Source: Stenotrophomonas sp. ISL-67
Lineage (GTDB): Bacteria; Pseudomonadota; Gammaproteobacteria; Xanthomonadales; Xanthomonadaceae
Assembly (NCBI RefSeq): GCF_018612915.1
Contig: NZ_JAGGRL010000004.1
Coordinates: 1-64,000, forward strand
DNA length: 64,000 nucleotides
Direction of reading: 5' to 3'
In this document: one piece after another, positions 53,188 through 62,596 of the stretch
Layout: each line of letters begins with the position of its first letter
Position numbering within the stretch: position 1 is the first letter of the stretch
Translations under genes and position numbers: made by a program
The notes under the pieces: model-generated
The model's database searches: none
Seen by the model: the letters and a program-made list of their open reading frames with translations, nothing else
Told to the model about the DNA's origin: nothing

Positions 53188-54078
53188 GTGAGCCCGCACG
53201 CCCCGATCGCCATTCCCGCCGATGTGCGCAGCCGCCTGAAGGCGCTGCGGCTGTTGCCGCGGCGTGCTGCCGGCGCGCAGGGCATCGGCCAGCATGCCAG
53301 CCGCAGCCGCGGTGCCGGGCTGGAGTTCGCCCAGTACCGCGCCTACGAACCTGGCGACGAGCTGCGCCAGATCGACTGGAAGCTCTATGCACGTTCGGAC
53401 CGTTTCTTCGTGCGCGAATCCGAGCGCGAGAGCCCGGTCACGATCTGGATCCTGGTCGATGCCACCGCCTCGGCAGGCCAGTGCGACCGCGCCCGTCCCG
53501 GTGCATCCAGGCTCGACCATGCCTGCGCTACAGCCGCCTGCATCGTCGAACTGGCGCTGCAACAAGGCGACCGCTTCGGGCTGATCGTGGTCAATGGCTC
53601 GGGCGTGCAGCTGATCCCCGCTGGTGGCGGCGCGCGTCAGCGCGACCGTATCCACCTGCTGTCTTACCGCCTGCGCGCCACCGGCGCATGGCCGGCACAG
53701 GAGGCGCTGCGCCCGGTGTGGGAGCGGGTGCAGGCCAACGACATGCTGATCGCATTGGGTGACGGGTTCGATGAAGCGGGCATCGTGCTGCTGGAGCGCC
53801 TTGCCGCCGCCCGCCGCGACGTGGCGCAGCTGCAGATCCTCACCGCCGACGAGCGCGACTTTCCGTTCCAGGACGGCCACCGGTTCCGTGACCCGGAAAC
53901 CGGCGAGGAGCTGCTCGGCGATGGCCGCGCTGTCCGCGACGATTACCTGGCCCGCTTCGCCGAGGCGCAGCGCGTACTGCAGGCGCGGCTGCAGCGCGGC
54001 GGCGTTGCCCACGTGGTGACCCATACCGACCAGCCGTTGGACGCACCGCTGCGCCTGCTGGCCGGGAGCGCGCGATGA
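53188..54078 (+). CDS. DUF58-domain protein
   Basis: The 296-residue protein shows the DUF58 signature SRSRGAGLEFAQYRAYEPGDELRQIDWKLYARSDRFFVRESERE, then a vWA-like fold with ILVDATASAG (a MIDAS-like DxTxS variant). It starts at GTG 53188, seven bases after moxR, and overlaps the next gene by four. Found with MoxR in almost all such clusters; role in envelope stress or protein assembly is inferred. Confidence 0.87.
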   Translation: MSPHAPIAIPADVRSRLKALRLLPRRAAGAQGIGQHASRSRGAGLEFAQYRAYEPGDELRQIDWKLYARSDRFFVRESERESPVTIWILVDATASAGQCDRARPGASRLDHACATAACIVELALQQGDRFGLIVVNGSGVQLIPAGGGARQRDRIHLLSYRLRATGAWPAQEALRPVWERVQANDMLIALGDGFDEAGIVLLERLAAARRDVAQLQILTADERDFPFQDGHRFRDPETGEELLGDGRAVRDDYLARFAEAQRVLQARLQRGGVAHVVTHTDQPLDAPLRLLAGSAR

Positions 54079-55196
54079 GCCTGTCGCTGCTGTTCCCGCT
54101 GGGGCTGCTGGCGCTGGCGTCACTGCTGGTGCCGTTGCTGATCCACTTGGCGCGCCGCCACCAGTACGCGCCGCTGGAGTTCGCCGCGTTGCGCTGGCTG
54201 CGGGCCAAGGCTCGCCCGCGCCAGCGCATCCGCTTCGACGAATGGCCGCTGCTGCTGGTGCGCCTGTTGCTGCTGGCGGCGCTGGCCGTCTTGCTGGCCC
54301 GGCCGCTGCTGCATGGCGCGCCGGTACAGACACCGCCGTGGGTGGTGGTCGCACCGGGCCTGGAGCGGGTGCCAGTGCCCAAAGGCAGCGAAGGCCATTG
54401 GCTGGCACCGGGGTTCCCTTCATTGCAGGACCCTGCGCCGAACGCCGCGCAACCGCTGGCCAGCCTGCTGCGAGAGCTCGACCAGCGGTTGCCGTCCGGC
54501 GCCGCGTTGACCGTGCATGTGCCCGACCCGATGCCGGGGCTGGACGGCGAACGGCCGCAGCTGTCGCGCGCGGTGGAATGGCGGCCGGTCGCGGCACCGG
54601 TAGATGCCGCCACACCGAATACGGCACCTCGATTGCGCCTCAGCAGCGCTGCCGCTGACGCACAGACCCTGCGCGTGCTGGATGCCGTGCAGCGCGCGTG
54701 GAGCGGCCAGCCGCTTGCTCCGCCGCTCAGCGCCGATTCGGCACCGGCGAACGGAGAGGTGGGCGTCTGGCTTGCGAACGCGCCACTCTCACCGGCGTGG
54801 CAGGCCTGGGCGGAAGCCGGCGGCAACGTGATCGCCCTGTCCGCCGCTGCCGCGCCCGGCAAGGGCACGCCGCTGCTGCCGGACAGCAAGGGCAAGGCCG
54901 CGTTGTCGCGGCATGCGCTGGGTCGCGGCCAGCTGCTGCGCTTCACTGCGGCACTGTCGCCTGACGCGCTGCCCGTGCTGCGCGACCCCGCCTTCCCGCG
55001 CCACCTGCTGGAGCGGGTGCAGCCACCGGTACCGCCGCAGCTTGCGCCTGCCGCCACACAGCGCCCGCTGTCCGGCGCCCTGGCAGCGCTGCCGCAGCCA
55101 CGTGACCTGACCGGATGGCTGTTGCTGCTCATCGTGAGCCTGTTCGCGCTGGAGCGCTGGTTGGCAACGTCGCGGCGGCGCGGGGCCAGCGCATGA
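54075..55196 (+). CDS. BatA-like membrane protein
   Basis: The 373-residue protein begins LLFPLGLLALASLLVPLLIHLARRHQYAPLEFAALRWL, the BatA N-terminal domain (Aerotolerance regulator), then a second helix at LLLLAALAVLLARPLL, a large exported part rich in Ala and Pro, and a C-terminal helix LLLLIVSLFALERWL with a cytoplasmic arginine tail. It overlaps both neighbours by four bases (ATGA). Confidence 0.83.
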   Translation: MSLSLLFPLGLLALASLLVPLLIHLARRHQYAPLEFAALRWLRAKARPRQRIRFDEWPLLLVRLLLLAALAVLLARPLLHGAPVQTPPWVVVAPGLERVPVPKGSEGHWLAPGFPSLQDPAPNAAQPLASLLRELDQRLPSGAALTVHVPDPMPGLDGERPQLSRAVEWRPVAAPVDAATPNTAPRLRLSSAAADAQTLRVLDAVQRAWSGQPLAPPLSADSAPANGEVGVWLANAPLSPAWQAWAEAGGNVIALSAAAAPGKGTPLLPDSKGKAALSRHALGRGQLLRFTAALSPDALPVLRDPAFPRHLLERVQPPVPPQLAPAATQRPLSGALAALPQPRDLTGWLLLLIVSLFALERWLATSRRRGASA

Positions 55197-57355
55197 GTCC
55201 GCTGCAACAGGCGTGGCAGCGCGCGCGTCGCCGTCAGTGGTGGATCACGGCAGCCATACTGCTGCCGTTGGCACTGGCCGTTACCGCCGTGGCGGCGCGC
55301 CTTGCCGGCATCAGCCTCGGCTCGGTCGCGCTGCTGGTCGCCCTGCTGCTGGTCGCGGGCACCGCTACCTGGCGCGCCCGGCGCGTCGACCGGCAGTGGC
55401 TGGTGCGCCAGCTCGACACGCATCCCGTCGCGCAGGACAGCGCCGACCTGTTGTTCGCCGACCCCGCTGCGCTCAATCCGTTGCAGCAGTTGCAGCGCGA
55501 CCGCATCACCCGCACCCTGCACAGCGCCATGCCCGACCTGCGCATGCGGTGGCCACGCCGTTGGCTCGTTGCAGCGTGGTCCGGTGGCCTGCTCGTCGCG
55601 GTGCTGGCCGTGGGCTGGCCCGCACCGGGAGCGCCCGTGCCGGTGCTTCCCGGCGTCGCCGCGCCGGCTGCCAGCCCCGCACGGCCGCCCAGCCTGCAGT
55701 CCGCGCGCCTGCAGGTCCGCGCTCCGGCCTACAGCGGCCAGGCCGTGCGTACGCAGACGGCATTGGACGCCAAGGTGGTGCAGGGCAGCGCGCTTGAATG
55801 GTCATTGCGTTTCACCGCGCAGCCCGGCAAGGCCGCACTGCAGTTGCACGATGGCACGCGCATCGCGCTGCGTCGTGAGGGCGAACAGTGGCGGGGGCAG
55901 TGGACTGCCAGCCGCCCGACCCTGTACCGCATCGTCACCGAGCCGGCGCTGAGCGCACCGCGTCTGTACCGGCTGGACGTAGTGCCCGACCGGCCGCCGA
56001 ACGTGCGCGTGATCGCCCCGGACCGCACCCTGGTGCTGGCCACCCCGGGCCAACGCCAATGGACGCTCCAGTTCGAGGCCAACGACGATTTCGGAGTGGC
56101 GGCCAACGCCGAACTGGCGCTGACCCTGGCCCAGGGCAGCGGTGAAAACATCACCTTCCGCGAGCAGCGCATCGCACTGACCGGCAGCGGCCCCGCCACG
56201 CAGCGTCGCTTCACACGCACCCTGGACCTGGCGGCGCTGGGTGCGGGACCGGGCAACGATGTGATCGCGCAGCTGCACGTGCGCGACAACCACACCCCAA
56301 CACCCCAGGCCGCGCAGAGCACCAGCCTGATCCTGCGCCTGCCCAGCGAAGAGCAGGTGCTGGGCGAGGCAATGGAAGGCATGGTCAAGAAGACCCTGCC
56401 GGCGTACTTCCGCAGCCAGCGCCAGATCATCATCGACGCCGAAGCACTGATCAAACAGCGCAGCCGGTTGAGCGCTGACGAATTCGTCAGACGCAGCGAT
56501 GCCATCGGCGTGGACCAGCGCATCCTGCGCCTGCGCTATGGCCAGTTCCTCGGCGAAGAAAGCGAAGGCGCGGCCAAGCCGCCGCCGACCAGCGACAGCC
56601 TGCCCACCAGCGACGCGCCTGCAACCGGTCATGCAGATGACCATGCGAATGGCTCAGAAGAGCAGGCCGCGCAGAACGGCCACGACGACCACGACCATGG
56701 TGCCGCCAAGGCCGGCAGCGCCCCCGTGTTCGGCGCTGCCACCGACGTGCTCTCCGAGTACGGCCACACCCACGACCACGCCGAAGCAGCCACCCTGCTC
56801 GATCCGCAGACCCGCGCCACGCTGAAGGCCGCGCTGGACCAGATGTGGTCATCCGAAGGCGAACTGCGCCAGGGCCGCCCCGAGCGCGCACTGCCATTCG
56901 CCTACAAGGCGCTCGCGTTCATCAAACAGGTGCAGCAGGCCGAGCGCATCTACCTGGCCCGTGTCGGCCCGGAACTGCCGTCCATCGATGAAGGCCGTCG
57001 AATGAGCGGCAAGCGCGACGACCTCGGCAGCCGCACGCTGTCGATCACCCCGGTGCCCGCACCAGACCCGGCCGTCGTCGCGGTGTGGCAGCAGCTGGCC
57101 GACCCCGGCAGCGCGCCCGACCTGGATGCAATCACGCAGTGGCTGGGCCGCAACGAGCGCCGCCTGGCCGATCCGCTCAGCCTGGCGGCCGCCATCGAAG
57201 AACTGCGCCTCCAGCCGGACTGCAGCACCTGCCGCAGCACCCTGCGCGCGCAACTGTGGCGTGCCCTGCTGCGCCCGCTGCCGCAGGTGGAACGCCGAAG
57301 CGCACCGGACCCGATGGCGCAGCGCTACCTGGATGCCCTGGAGCCCACGCGATGA
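55193..57355 (+). CDS. DUF4175-type membrane protein with histidine-rich insert
   Basis: The 720-residue protein has two N-terminal membrane helices (WWITAAILLPLALAVTAVAAR and SVALLVALLLVAGTATW), a third near 145-160, then an exported helical and beta-sandwich body of the DUF4175 type. At about 480-530 is a His/Asp/Gly-rich stretch (NGHDDHDHGAAKAG, YGHTHDHAEA) that could bind metal ions. ATG 55193 overlaps the upstream stop. The function is unknown; position ties it to the MoxR-DUF58-BatA set. Confidence 0.8.
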   Translation: MSPLQQAWQRARRRQWWITAAILLPLALAVTAVAARLAGISLGSVALLVALLLVAGTATWRARRVDRQWLVRQLDTHPVAQDSADLLFADPAALNPLQQLQRDRITRTLHSAMPDLRMRWPRRWLVAAWSGGLLVAVLAVGWPAPGAPVPVLPGVAAPAASPARPPSLQSARLQVRAPAYSGQAVRTQTALDAKVVQGSALEWSLRFTAQPGKAALQLHDGTRIALRREGEQWRGQWTASRPTLYRIVTEPALSAPRLYRLDVVPDRPPNVRVIAPDRTLVLATPGQRQWTLQFEANDDFGVAANAELALTLAQGSGENITFREQRIALTGSGPATQRRFTRTLDLAALGAGPGNDVIAQLHVRDNHTPTPQAAQSTSLILRLPSEEQVLGEAMEGMVKKTLPAYFRSQRQIIIDAEALIKQRSRLSADEFVRRSDAIGVDQRILRLRYGQFLGEESEGAAKPPPTSDSLPTSDAPATGHADDHANGSEEQAAQNGHDDHDHGAAKAGSAPVFGAATDVLSEYGHTHDHAEAATLLDPQTRATLKAALDQMWSSEGELRQGRPERALPFAYKALAFIKQVQQAERIYLARVGPELPSIDEGRRMSGKRDDLGSRTLSITPVPAPDPAVVAVWQQLADPGSAPDLDAITQWLGRNERRLADPLSLAAAIEELRLQPDCSTCRSTLRAQLWRALLRPLPQVERRSAPDPMAQRYLDALEPTR

Positions 57356-59217
57356 GCACCGTACCGTGGGTCGCCATCGCCCTGGTCCTGACCGTCGTCG
57401 TGGCCAGCCTGCGCGTGCTGATGCCCCGCCGCGCTGCGGCCAACCCCGCTTCGGCGGTCCCCGTAGCGCCGGGCTCTGCCCGGCTGCCTCTGCGCCGCCG
57501 CGCCGCCCTGCTCACTCTGCAGGCACTGGCGGCCCTGCTGCTGTACTTCACCCTGTTGCCCCCGCAACGCAGCGTCGACGGCGGTCAGTTGACCGTGCTG
57601 ACCGGCAACGCGGCACTGGCTGGCGCCATCCCTGCGGGCGCCGTGCTGGTCGCACTACCGGAAGCCACATCCCCCGCAAACGCCGTCCGCACCCCCGACC
57701 TGGCCACTGCCCTGCGCCAACACCCGGGCACGCGCTCGCTGCAGTTGATCGGCGACGGCCTGGCCGCGCGCGACCGCGACACCGTGGTGCCTGCAGGCAC
57801 CACGCTGCAGCCCGCCCCCGCTCCGCGCGGCTGGATCGAACTGCAGCCACCCGCTGCCACCGCACCCGGTGCGCTGTTCGGCGTCACCGCGCGCGCCAGC
57901 GGCATCGCCAGCGCACGCGCCGAACTGCTCGACCCCGCCGGTGCCGTGGTCGACCGCGCGCCACTCGACGCGCAGGGCCGGGTAAGCCTGCAGGGCACTG
58001 CACGTGCAAGCGGCCGCAGCGCGTTCACCCTGCGCCTGCTCGACGCCCAGCAACACGCCGTGGACACCGTTCCGGTACCGCTGCAGACCGTGGCCGCACC
58101 CGCCCCGCGCCTGCTGATCGTGGCCGGCGCGCCGGGCCCGGAACTGAAGTACCTGCGGCGTTGGGCCACCGACACCGGGCTGGAAATGCAGGCCCAGGCC
58201 AGCGCCGGCGGCGGCGTCATGCTGGGCGACGCGCCGGTTGCACTCAGCGCCGCACGCCTGGCCAGCACCGACGTACTGGTGCTGGACGAGCGCAGCGTGG
58301 CGTCGTTCGGCGCGGCACAACGCGCGCTTGTTGCCCAAGCACTGCGCGAAGGGCTGGGCGTGCTGGTCCGCAGCACCGGCCCGCTCAACGACACCACGCG
58401 CCAGGCGCTGCGCAGCTGGGGCTTGCCGGTCAGCGGTGGCACCCGCGCGGCGCCGCTGGCATTGCCCGCCGATCCAGACGCCGCCCTGCTGCACGCCCGT
58501 CGCGGTCCGCAACGCCCCGCCAGCGAGAGCACGGCCTACGTCGACGAAGCCGACTCCGCCTCGCACAGCGCAGCACCGCCCGCCCTGGAACGCGTTGAAA
58601 TGGCGCTGCCCGGCAGCGATGCCCTGCTGCACGACGCCAAGGGCAATGCCATCGGCGGCTGGCGCAGCGTGGGTCGCGGCCGCATCGCGCTGCTACCGGT
58701 CACCGACAGCTACCGGCTGGTGCTGGCCGGCCGCGACGACCGCCATGCCGAGCTGTGGTCCGGCGTGCTGGCCCGGATCGCCCGCGCCCTGCCCGGCACG
58801 GCGGCCGCGCGCCTGCGCTCGGCAACACCATGGGCAGGCGAGCGCGTGGCGCTCTGCGATGTCGCCAACAACACCTCGATCCGCGACCCAGAAGGCCGCA
58901 CCGTCGCCCTGCAGGTCGATCCCGCCACCGGCGCCCAGCGCTGCGCCGGCTACTGGCCGCAGCAGCCCGGTTGGCATCAGTTGCAGCAGGGCGACACCGT
59001 CCAGGCCTTCTACGTATTCGATCCCGCCTCCGCCCAGCCGCTGCACCGGCAGCAGATGCGCGACGCCACGATTGACCGCTTGGCCGGGTCATCCGCGAGG
59101 ACAAGCGGTGCACCGGAAGAGGTACCGGGTCCCCGCTGGCCCTGGCTTCTGGGGTTCATCGCAGCCGCCTCCCTGCTCTGGTGGCTGGAGCGTCGTCGAC
59201 TGCCCGCCTTACGTTGA
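57352..59217 (+). CDS. BatA/B-type membrane protein, last gene of the MoxR operon
   Basis: The 621-residue protein has a first helix at WVAIALVLTVVVASL, a second at LLTLQALAALLLYFTLL, an exported region of about 520 residues with a glutamine-amidotransferase-like core (PRLLIVAGAPGPELKYLRRW), and a C-terminal helix WPWLLGFIAAASLLWWLERRR. It overlaps the DUF4175 gene by four bases. Codons 38-46 are made of a SMAG-like palindrome (57463-57487), giving VAPGSARL between the two first helices. The stop overlaps the end of the convergent toxin gene. Confidence 0.8.
   Translation: MSTVPWVAIALVLTVVVASLRVLMPRRAAANPASAVPVAPGSARLPLRRRAALLTLQALAALLLYFTLLPPQRSVDGGQLTVLTGNAALAGAIPAGAVLVALPEATSPANAVRTPDLATALRQHPGTRSLQLIGDGLAARDRDTVVPAGTTLQPAPAPRGWIELQPPAATAPGALFGVTARASGIASARAELLDPAGAVVDRAPLDAQGRVSLQGTARASGRSAFTLRLLDAQQHAVDTVPVPLQTVAAPAPRLLIVAGAPGPELKYLRRWATDTGLEMQAQASAGGGVMLGDAPVALSAARLASTDVLVLDERSVASFGAAQRALVAQALREGLGVLVRSTGPLNDTTRQALRSWGLPVSGGTRAAPLALPADPDAALLHARRGPQRPASESTAYVDEADSASHSAAPPALERVEMALPGSDALLHDAKGNAIGGWRSVGRGRIALLPVTDSYRLVLAGRDDRHAELWSGVLARIARALPGTAAARLRSATPWAGERVALCDVANNTSIRDPEGRTVALQVDPATGAQRCAGYWPQQPGWHQLQQGDTVQAFYVFDPASAQPLHRQQMRDATIDRLAGSSARTSGAPEEVPGPRWPWLLGFIAAASLLWWLERRRLPALR
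57463..57487 (+). repeat. SMAG/REP palindrome inside a coding sequence
   Basis: GTAG followed by CGCCGGGCTCTGCCCGGC, the same core as the intergenic pair at 36774-36830 (GCCGGGCTCTGCCCGGC). Here it is read in frame as part of the gene at 57352 without a stop. Confidence 0.75.
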
Positions 59218-59514
59218 ATGCTTCCAGTCGGAGGAGGCCGGAACGACCCAGATGACCCGCACGTCGTTACCTTCGCGCGTATAGATCAGCAGATGTCGCG
59301 TCCGCCGGCATACGTACAGGCGCGTGCCCTTGAGCGGTCCTTGCCGCCAGGTAGCAACGCCGTCCAGGGCATCAGCTTCCTGCTCCATATCTGCGTCCGC
59401 TTTCAAGGATGCCCGATAGATCGCTGGATCTTCTTTTTCCAATGCACTGGCCAACGCTGCATCCAGTAGTCGTTGACGATCTTCCAGCGCCGCGGGTGTC
59501 CACAGGACACTCAC
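59209..59514 (-). CDS. RelE/ParE-type toxin
   Basis: The 101-residue basic protein fits the RelE/ParE fold: VLWTPAALEDRQRLLDAAL at the start, LKGTRLYVCRRTRHLLIYTREGNDVRVIWVVP toward the end. It overlaps the antitoxin stop by four bases and the end of the operon on the other strand by nine. Whether it cuts mRNA or poisons gyrase cannot be told from the sequence. Confidence 0.78.
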   Translation of the reverse strand: MSVLWTPAALEDRQRLLDAALASALEKEDPAIYRASLKADADMEQEADALDGVATWRQGPLKGTRLYVCRRTRHLLIYTREGNDVRVIWVVPASSDWKHST

Positions 59515-59978
59515 TTCTTCCGATCCTTCCGCCTCATCATTTCTTCAAGCTGAGCCAGGTGTCCGGCCTTGATGTCGTTCATGTGCGCCTTCGCTTCGGC
59601 GCTTGAAAGCGCCGGGCGTGTGTCAGCCAGGGCCCTTGCAGTACCTTCACGCAGAAACTCGGCATACGCCGCGTCTTCATGACTCTGCTTCAGGGCTGCA
59701 GTGCGGTCCGGACGGCGACGCGGTTCCTCTCGCTCGGCATAGCCGCTTGCATCAACGTGGTACTGGTTGATGCCCAATTCCCTACGAAGCACGCGCACGG
59801 CGGCATCGAGTCCGGCGAACAACCTTGTCGCCCCCGCCTTGGTTGCGAGTGCACGTTCTCCGATTCCAAGCTTGAACATGACGGCATATCCGCCAGCTTG
59901 TCCCACTAACAGGGTGTCGTGAACACTGCCGGCAGCGGCAAGTTCGCGCGCCGTGGCGAGTTGTACGGTCTGTGGCAT
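59511..59978 (-). CDS. Antitoxin of the RelE/ParE-type pair
   Basis: The 155-residue protein precedes the toxin and overlaps it by four bases. It contains GQAGGYAVMFKLGIGERALATKAGATRLFAGLDAAVRVLRRELGI and RRPDRTAALKQSHEDAAYAEFLREGTARAL, a pattern I recall from plasmid ParC-like partition-associated antitoxins. The basic C-terminus (MMRRKDRKK) may contact DNA. A short inverted repeat lies just upstream of its ATG. Confidence 0.75.
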   Translation of the reverse strand: MPQTVQLATARELAAAGSVHDTLLVGQAGGYAVMFKLGIGERALATKAGATRLFAGLDAAVRVLRRELGINQYHVDASGYAEREEPRRRPDRTAALKQSHEDAAYAEFLREGTARALADTRPALSSAEAKAHMNDIKAGHLAQLEEMMRRKDRKK

Positions 59979-59993
59979 GGTGGCACCCTAATA

Positions 59994-60012
59994 ATGATTA
60001 CACGGGAATCAT
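59994..60012. promoter_or_regulatory. Candidate operator of the toxin-antitoxin pair
   Basis: ATGATT and AATCAT form a perfect 6-bp inverted repeat with a 7-base spacer, 16 bases upstream of the antitoxin ATG in an unusually AT-rich stretch. Autoregulation by the antitoxin is typical; the site itself is inferred from symmetry and place. Confidence 0.5.
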
Positions 60013-60115
60013 ACAACCATTATTTAATCCGAACCATTCACCCCTCAATGCCGCGTGTCTCATTCACTGAGACCCGCTTGTGCTTCCATGGCGTCCTTTG
60101 CAAACCGTTGTCCCC

Positions 60116-62596
60116 ATGGCCTACGAACTCGCCAAGCGCACCGAAGACGCCGAACGTCGGCTCTCCACCACCGATGGCCTGCCCTCGCGCAACGGTGCGC
60201 TGCTCACCGCGCGCCTGCAGCAGCGCTATGCGGACCGGATTACCGGCAGCTTCACCATCCCGGGCCGCGAAGGCAGCTACGCGCCGATCCCCGCCGATGT
60301 GCCGGCCGCGCTGACCGCCGCGCTGAAGGCACGCGGCATCGAACAGCTGTACAGCCACCAGGCCGAAGCGTGGGATGCCACCCAGCGCGGCGAACACGTG
60401 GCCATCGTCACCCCCACCGCCAGCGGCAAGTCGCTGTGCTACACCCTGCCGGTGGTCAGTGCCGCCATGCAGGGCAAGGCCAAGGCGCTGTACCTGTTCC
60501 CGACCAAGGCGCTGGCCCAGGACCAGGTGGCCGAGCTGCTGGAGCTCAACCGCGCCGGCGACCTGGGGGTCAAGGCCTTCACCTTCGACGGCGACACCCC
60601 CGGCGATGCGCGCCAGGCGATCCGCCTGCACGGCGACATCGTGGTGTCCAACCCGGACATGCTGCACCAGGCCATCCTGCCGCATCACACCAAGTGGGCG
60701 CAGTTCTTCGAGAACCTGCGCTATGTGGTGATCGATGAGGTGCACACCTACCGCGGCGTGTTCGGCAGCCATGTCACCAACGTGCTACGCCGGCTCAAGC
60801 GCATCTGCGCGTTTTACGGCGTCTCGCCGCAGTTCATCCTGTGCTCGGCCACCATCGGCAACCCGCAGGCACATGCCGAAGCGTTGATCGAAGCGCCGGT
60901 GACCGCCATCACCGAATCGGGCGCGCCGACCGGGCCCAAGCACGTGCTGCTGTGGAACCCGCCAGTGGTTAACGCCGACCTCGGCCTGCGTGCCTCGGCA
61001 CGCTCGCAGAGCAACCGCATCGCGCGCATCGCGATCAAATCCGGCCTGAAGACGCTGATCTTCGCGCAGAGCCGCTTGATGGTCGAAGTGCTCACCAAGT
61101 ACCTCAAGGACATCTTCGACCACGACCCGCGCAAGCCCGCACGCATCCGCGCGTATCGTGGCGGCTACCTGCCCACCGAACGCCGCGAAACCGAGCGCGC
61201 CATGCGCGCCGGCAGCATCGACGGCATCGTCAGCACCTCGGCGCTGGAGTTGGGCGTGGATATCGGCAGCCTGGACGTGGTGGTGCTCAACGGCTACCCC
61301 GGCAGCGTGGCGGCCACCTGGCAGCGCTTCGGCCGCGCCGGCCGCCGCCAGCAGCCGGCGCTGGGCGTACTGGTGGCCAGCTCGCAGCCGCTGGACCAGT
61401 ACGTGGTGCGGCACCCGGACTTCTTTGCAGACGCCTCGCCCGAACACGCGCGCATCGCCCCGGACCAGCCGCTGATCCTGTTCGACCACATCCGCTGCGC
61501 GGCCTTCGAACTGCCCTTCCTGGCCGGCGACCCGTTCGGGCCGATCGACCCGCTGGTGTTCCTGGAAGCGCTGGCCGAAACCGACGTGGTGCACCGCGAA
61601 GGCGACCGCTGGGAGTGGATCGCCGACAGCTACCCGGCCAATGCGGTGAGCCTGCGCTCGGTGGCCGATGGCAACTTCGTGGTGGTCGACCGCAGCGACG
61701 GCAAGCAGCAGATCATCGCCGAAGTGGATTATTCCGCCGCCGCGCTCACCTTGTACGAGGGCGCCATCCACATGGTGCAGTCCACCCCGTACCAGGTCGA
61801 ACGGCTGGACTGGGAGGGCCGCAAGGCCTATGTCACCCGTACCCACGTGGACTACTACACCGACAGCATCGACTTCACCAAGCTCAAGGTGCTGGACCGC
61901 TTCGACGGCTGCATGGCCGGCCAGGGCGATTCGCACCACGGCGAAGTACACGTGGTGCGGCGCGTGGCCGGCTACAAGAAGATCCGCTACTACACGCACG
62001 AAAACATCGGCTATGGCCCGGTCAACCTGCCCGACCAGGAGCTGCACACCACCGCCGTGTGGTGGCAGCTGCCGCAGGGCCTGCTGCTGACCGCGTTCGA
62101 CAGCAAGCAGGAAGCGCTGGATGGCTTCCTCGGCGCGGCCTATGCGCTGCACATCGTCGCCACCGTAGCGGTGATGGCCGATGCGCGCGACCTGCAGAAG
62201 GCGGTGGGCAACGGCGACGGCGCGTGGTTCGCGGTGGCCGACCAGAGCGGGCGCGGCCAGCTGCGCGGTGCCGAATTCGATGCCAGCGCGATCGAGCTGC
62301 AGCAGCAGTTCGTGCCCACGGTGTACCTGTACGACAATTTCCCCGGCGGCGTGGGCCTGAGCGAGCCGCTGTGGCTGCGCCAGGCCGAACTGCTGCAGCG
62401 CGCGCAGGAACTGGTGCAGCGCTGCGACTGCAAGGCCGGTTGCCCGGCCTGCGTGGGCCCGGTGCTGGCCGGCCAGGAAGACGATGCCACCACGCCCAAG
62501 GCGCTGGCGTTGAAGGTGCTGGCGCTGTTTGACGAGCACGCGTTGCCCAGCGCCGCCGAACGTGAGCGGATCGATGCCGACGTGGTGCCGTTTTGA
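60116..62596 (+). CDS. mrfA: DEAD/DEAH-box helicase, MrfA-like
   Basis: The 826-residue superfamily 2 helicase has TPTASGKSLCY (Walker A Lys105), VIDEVHTYRGVFGSH (DEVH at 207-210), CSATIGNP (motif III), and the C-terminal GIVSTSALELGVDIGSLD and QRFGRAGRRQQ (motifs V-VI). A cysteine group CDCKAGCPAC at 770-779 fits the zinc/metal site of MrfA (YprA). In Bacillus MrfA with MrfB repairs mitomycin C damage without UvrABC. The next gene, an exonuclease, overlaps its stop. ATG 60116 is chosen over one 12 codons earlier. Confidence 0.85.
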   Translation: MAYELAKRTEDAERRLSTTDGLPSRNGALLTARLQQRYADRITGSFTIPGREGSYAPIPADVPAALTAALKARGIEQLYSHQAEAWDATQRGEHVAIVTPTASGKSLCYTLPVVSAAMQGKAKALYLFPTKALAQDQVAELLELNRAGDLGVKAFTFDGDTPGDARQAIRLHGDIVVSNPDMLHQAILPHHTKWAQFFENLRYVVIDEVHTYRGVFGSHVTNVLRRLKRICAFYGVSPQFILCSATIGNPQAHAEALIEAPVTAITESGAPTGPKHVLLWNPPVVNADLGLRASARSQSNRIARIAIKSGLKTLIFAQSRLMVEVLTKYLKDIFDHDPRKPARIRAYRGGYLPTERRETERAMRAGSIDGIVSTSALELGVDIGSLDVVVLNGYPGSVAATWQRFGRAGRRQQPALGVLVASSQPLDQYVVRHPDFFADASPEHARIAPDQPLILFDHIRCAAFELPFLAGDPFGPIDPLVFLEALAETDVVHREGDRWEWIADSYPANAVSLRSVADGNFVVVDRSDGKQQIIAEVDYSAAALTLYEGAIHMVQSTPYQVERLDWEGRKAYVTRTHVDYYTDSIDFTKLKVLDRFDGCMAGQGDSHHGEVHVVRRVAGYKKIRYYTHENIGYGPVNLPDQELHTTAVWWQLPQGLLLTAFDSKQEALDGFLGAAYALHIVATVAVMADARDLQKAVGNGDGAWFAVADQSGRGQLRGAEFDASAIELQQQFVPTVYLYDNFPGGVGLSEPLWLRQAELLQRAQELVQRCDCKAGCPACVGPVLAGQEDDATTPKALALKVLALFDEHALPSAAERERIDADVVPF

